Source: a virus
Length of the DNA stretch: 64,000 nucleotides
IMG/VR virus record: IMGVR_UViG_3300008216_000009
Coordinates: 1-64,000 of that record
Reading direction: 5' to 3' (one strand)
In this document: positions 63,436-64,000 of the stretch, one piece after another
Layout: the number at the start of each line of letters is the position of its first letter
Numbering within the stretch: the stretch's first letter is position 1
The notes under the pieces: model-generated
What the model saw: only the letters and a program-made list of their open reading frames with translations
Told to the model about the DNA's origin: nothing
The model's database searches: none
Made by a program: the position numbers and the translations under genes

Positions 63436-64000
63436 TACCCTGGGATTCAATATATCTGTGGGATAGCAGCGCAAATGCGTATGTTGATTTAGAGTTTTCA
63501 GCGTCGGATATTCCCGGCACTGCTACTGAAATCATGGGGCAGACTACGGATAAAATTTATCTGGGTCTGGACAGAAAGTTTCCCGCAGCTTTCTTTGAGC
63601 TAGATACTCTGGGTTCGTATAACGATACTCCTGATTATGAGTATTACAATGGATCTGCCTGGGCCAATCTTCCTTTACTTAAGACCTATGCGTTTGATGC
63701 GGATGGCGTAGTGCAGTGGAGAATGCCCAGTAATTGGTCAACTGTTCTTTTAGCTGGAATAGAGAATACAAATACTAACCTAAAATCAGGTTCTACTGGG
63801 GATACGACAAGTGGTACTGCTCGTTATTGGATTCGAGTAAGTGTTTCAACTGTAACAACTGCAGCTACTTTGTCTAGATCGTATCCTTTTCCCTCGTATG
63901 CTTATACTACTCCCACACTAATTTCTCAGTTTCTGCAATTACGGACTGATTTCTCAGCTACTACTTCGCCATCTAAAGCAGAAGTGGAGTCCTTGATACA
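63432..64000 (+). CDS. Virion protein, truncated by the window end
   Basis: Open from ATG 63432 (overlapping the previous stop as ATGA) to the last base; at least 189 aa, starting MIPWDSIYLWDSSANAYVDL. Beta-rich and Tyr/Thr-rich, like a tail or baseplate surface protein. No family recognised. Confidence 0.72.
   Translation, partial: MIPWDSIYLWDSSANAYVDLEFSASDIPGTATEIMGQTTDKIYLGLDRKFPAAFFELDTLGSYNDTPDYEYYNGSAWANLPLLKTYAFDADGVVQWRMPSNWSTVLLAGIENTNTNLKSGSTGDTTSGTARYWIRVSVSTVTTAATLSRSYPFPSYAYTTPTLISQFLQLRTDFSATTSPSKAEVESLI

Overview
This window looks like part of the genome of a large tailed double-stranded DNA bacteriophage (caudovirus) of unknown host. The evidence is a HK97-fold-like major capsid protein, a prohead-protease domain, two giant tail-fibre genes, dozens of very small tightly packed genes with ATGA/TAATG overlaps, one phage-style tRNA-Tyr, and promoters of bacterial sigma70 type (TTGACA, 17-bp spacer, TATACT/TATAAT). 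Nothing identifies the host. The Hsp20, J-domain, Ycf46-like, dCMP deaminase, MazG and SET-domain genes fit a large environmental phage.

Layout. (1) 1-18.1 kb, leftward genes: about 18 short gene cassettes. Reading along the minus strand, each has a promoter, one to several tiny genes (many Cys-rich zinc-ribbon microproteins), sometimes a structured RNA or the tRNA after the last stop codon, then a rho-independent terminator. Between each terminator and the next promoter lies GC-rich DNA with a conserved 15-nt motif (plus-strand GTAAGG(G/A)AAAG(A/C)T(G/A)T), usually flanked by complementary arms of differing sequence. (2) 18.2-21.1 kb, leftward: J-domain protein, zinc-ribbon proteins, small membrane protein and a candidate small RNA. 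(3) 21.1-22.06 kb: a long stretch with no convincing gene, unusual composition and a diverged tandem repeat. (4) 22.06-28.9 kb, leftward, more AT-rich and without the cassette signals: SET-domain protein, dCMP deaminase, two proteins sharing a C-terminal HTH, MazG, a dual-specificity-phosphatase-like protein, a nuclease and an HTH/zinc-finger protein. (5) 28.93-29.0 kb: back-to-back promoters where transcription switches direction. (6) 29.2-34.6 kb, rightward: Ycf46-like AAA+ ATPase operon (with DUF3150-like, SWIM, DUF1257/Ycf35-like and DUF2997-like proteins) and small regulators. (7) 34.7-64 kb, rightward: virion module with acidic head-associated proteins, a 1216-aa Nudix-like/protease fusion, scaffold candidate, major capsid protein, membrane/holin-like proteins, adhesin-like proteins and two giant fibres (2398 and 1523 aa). 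No terminase or portal was recognised, so they probably lie outside the window.

How it fits together (inference): the left arm is probably an early/accessory region of independently promoted cassettes for host takeover, the right arm the late structural region. The most novel feature is the cassette array: shared promoters, leaders, 3' RNA elements and intercassette motifs surround unrelated genes, as expected if cassettes are gained and exchanged through their flanks. Several repeated non-coding RNAs (one in three copies with covarying helices) appear undescribed, but no database search could be run here.
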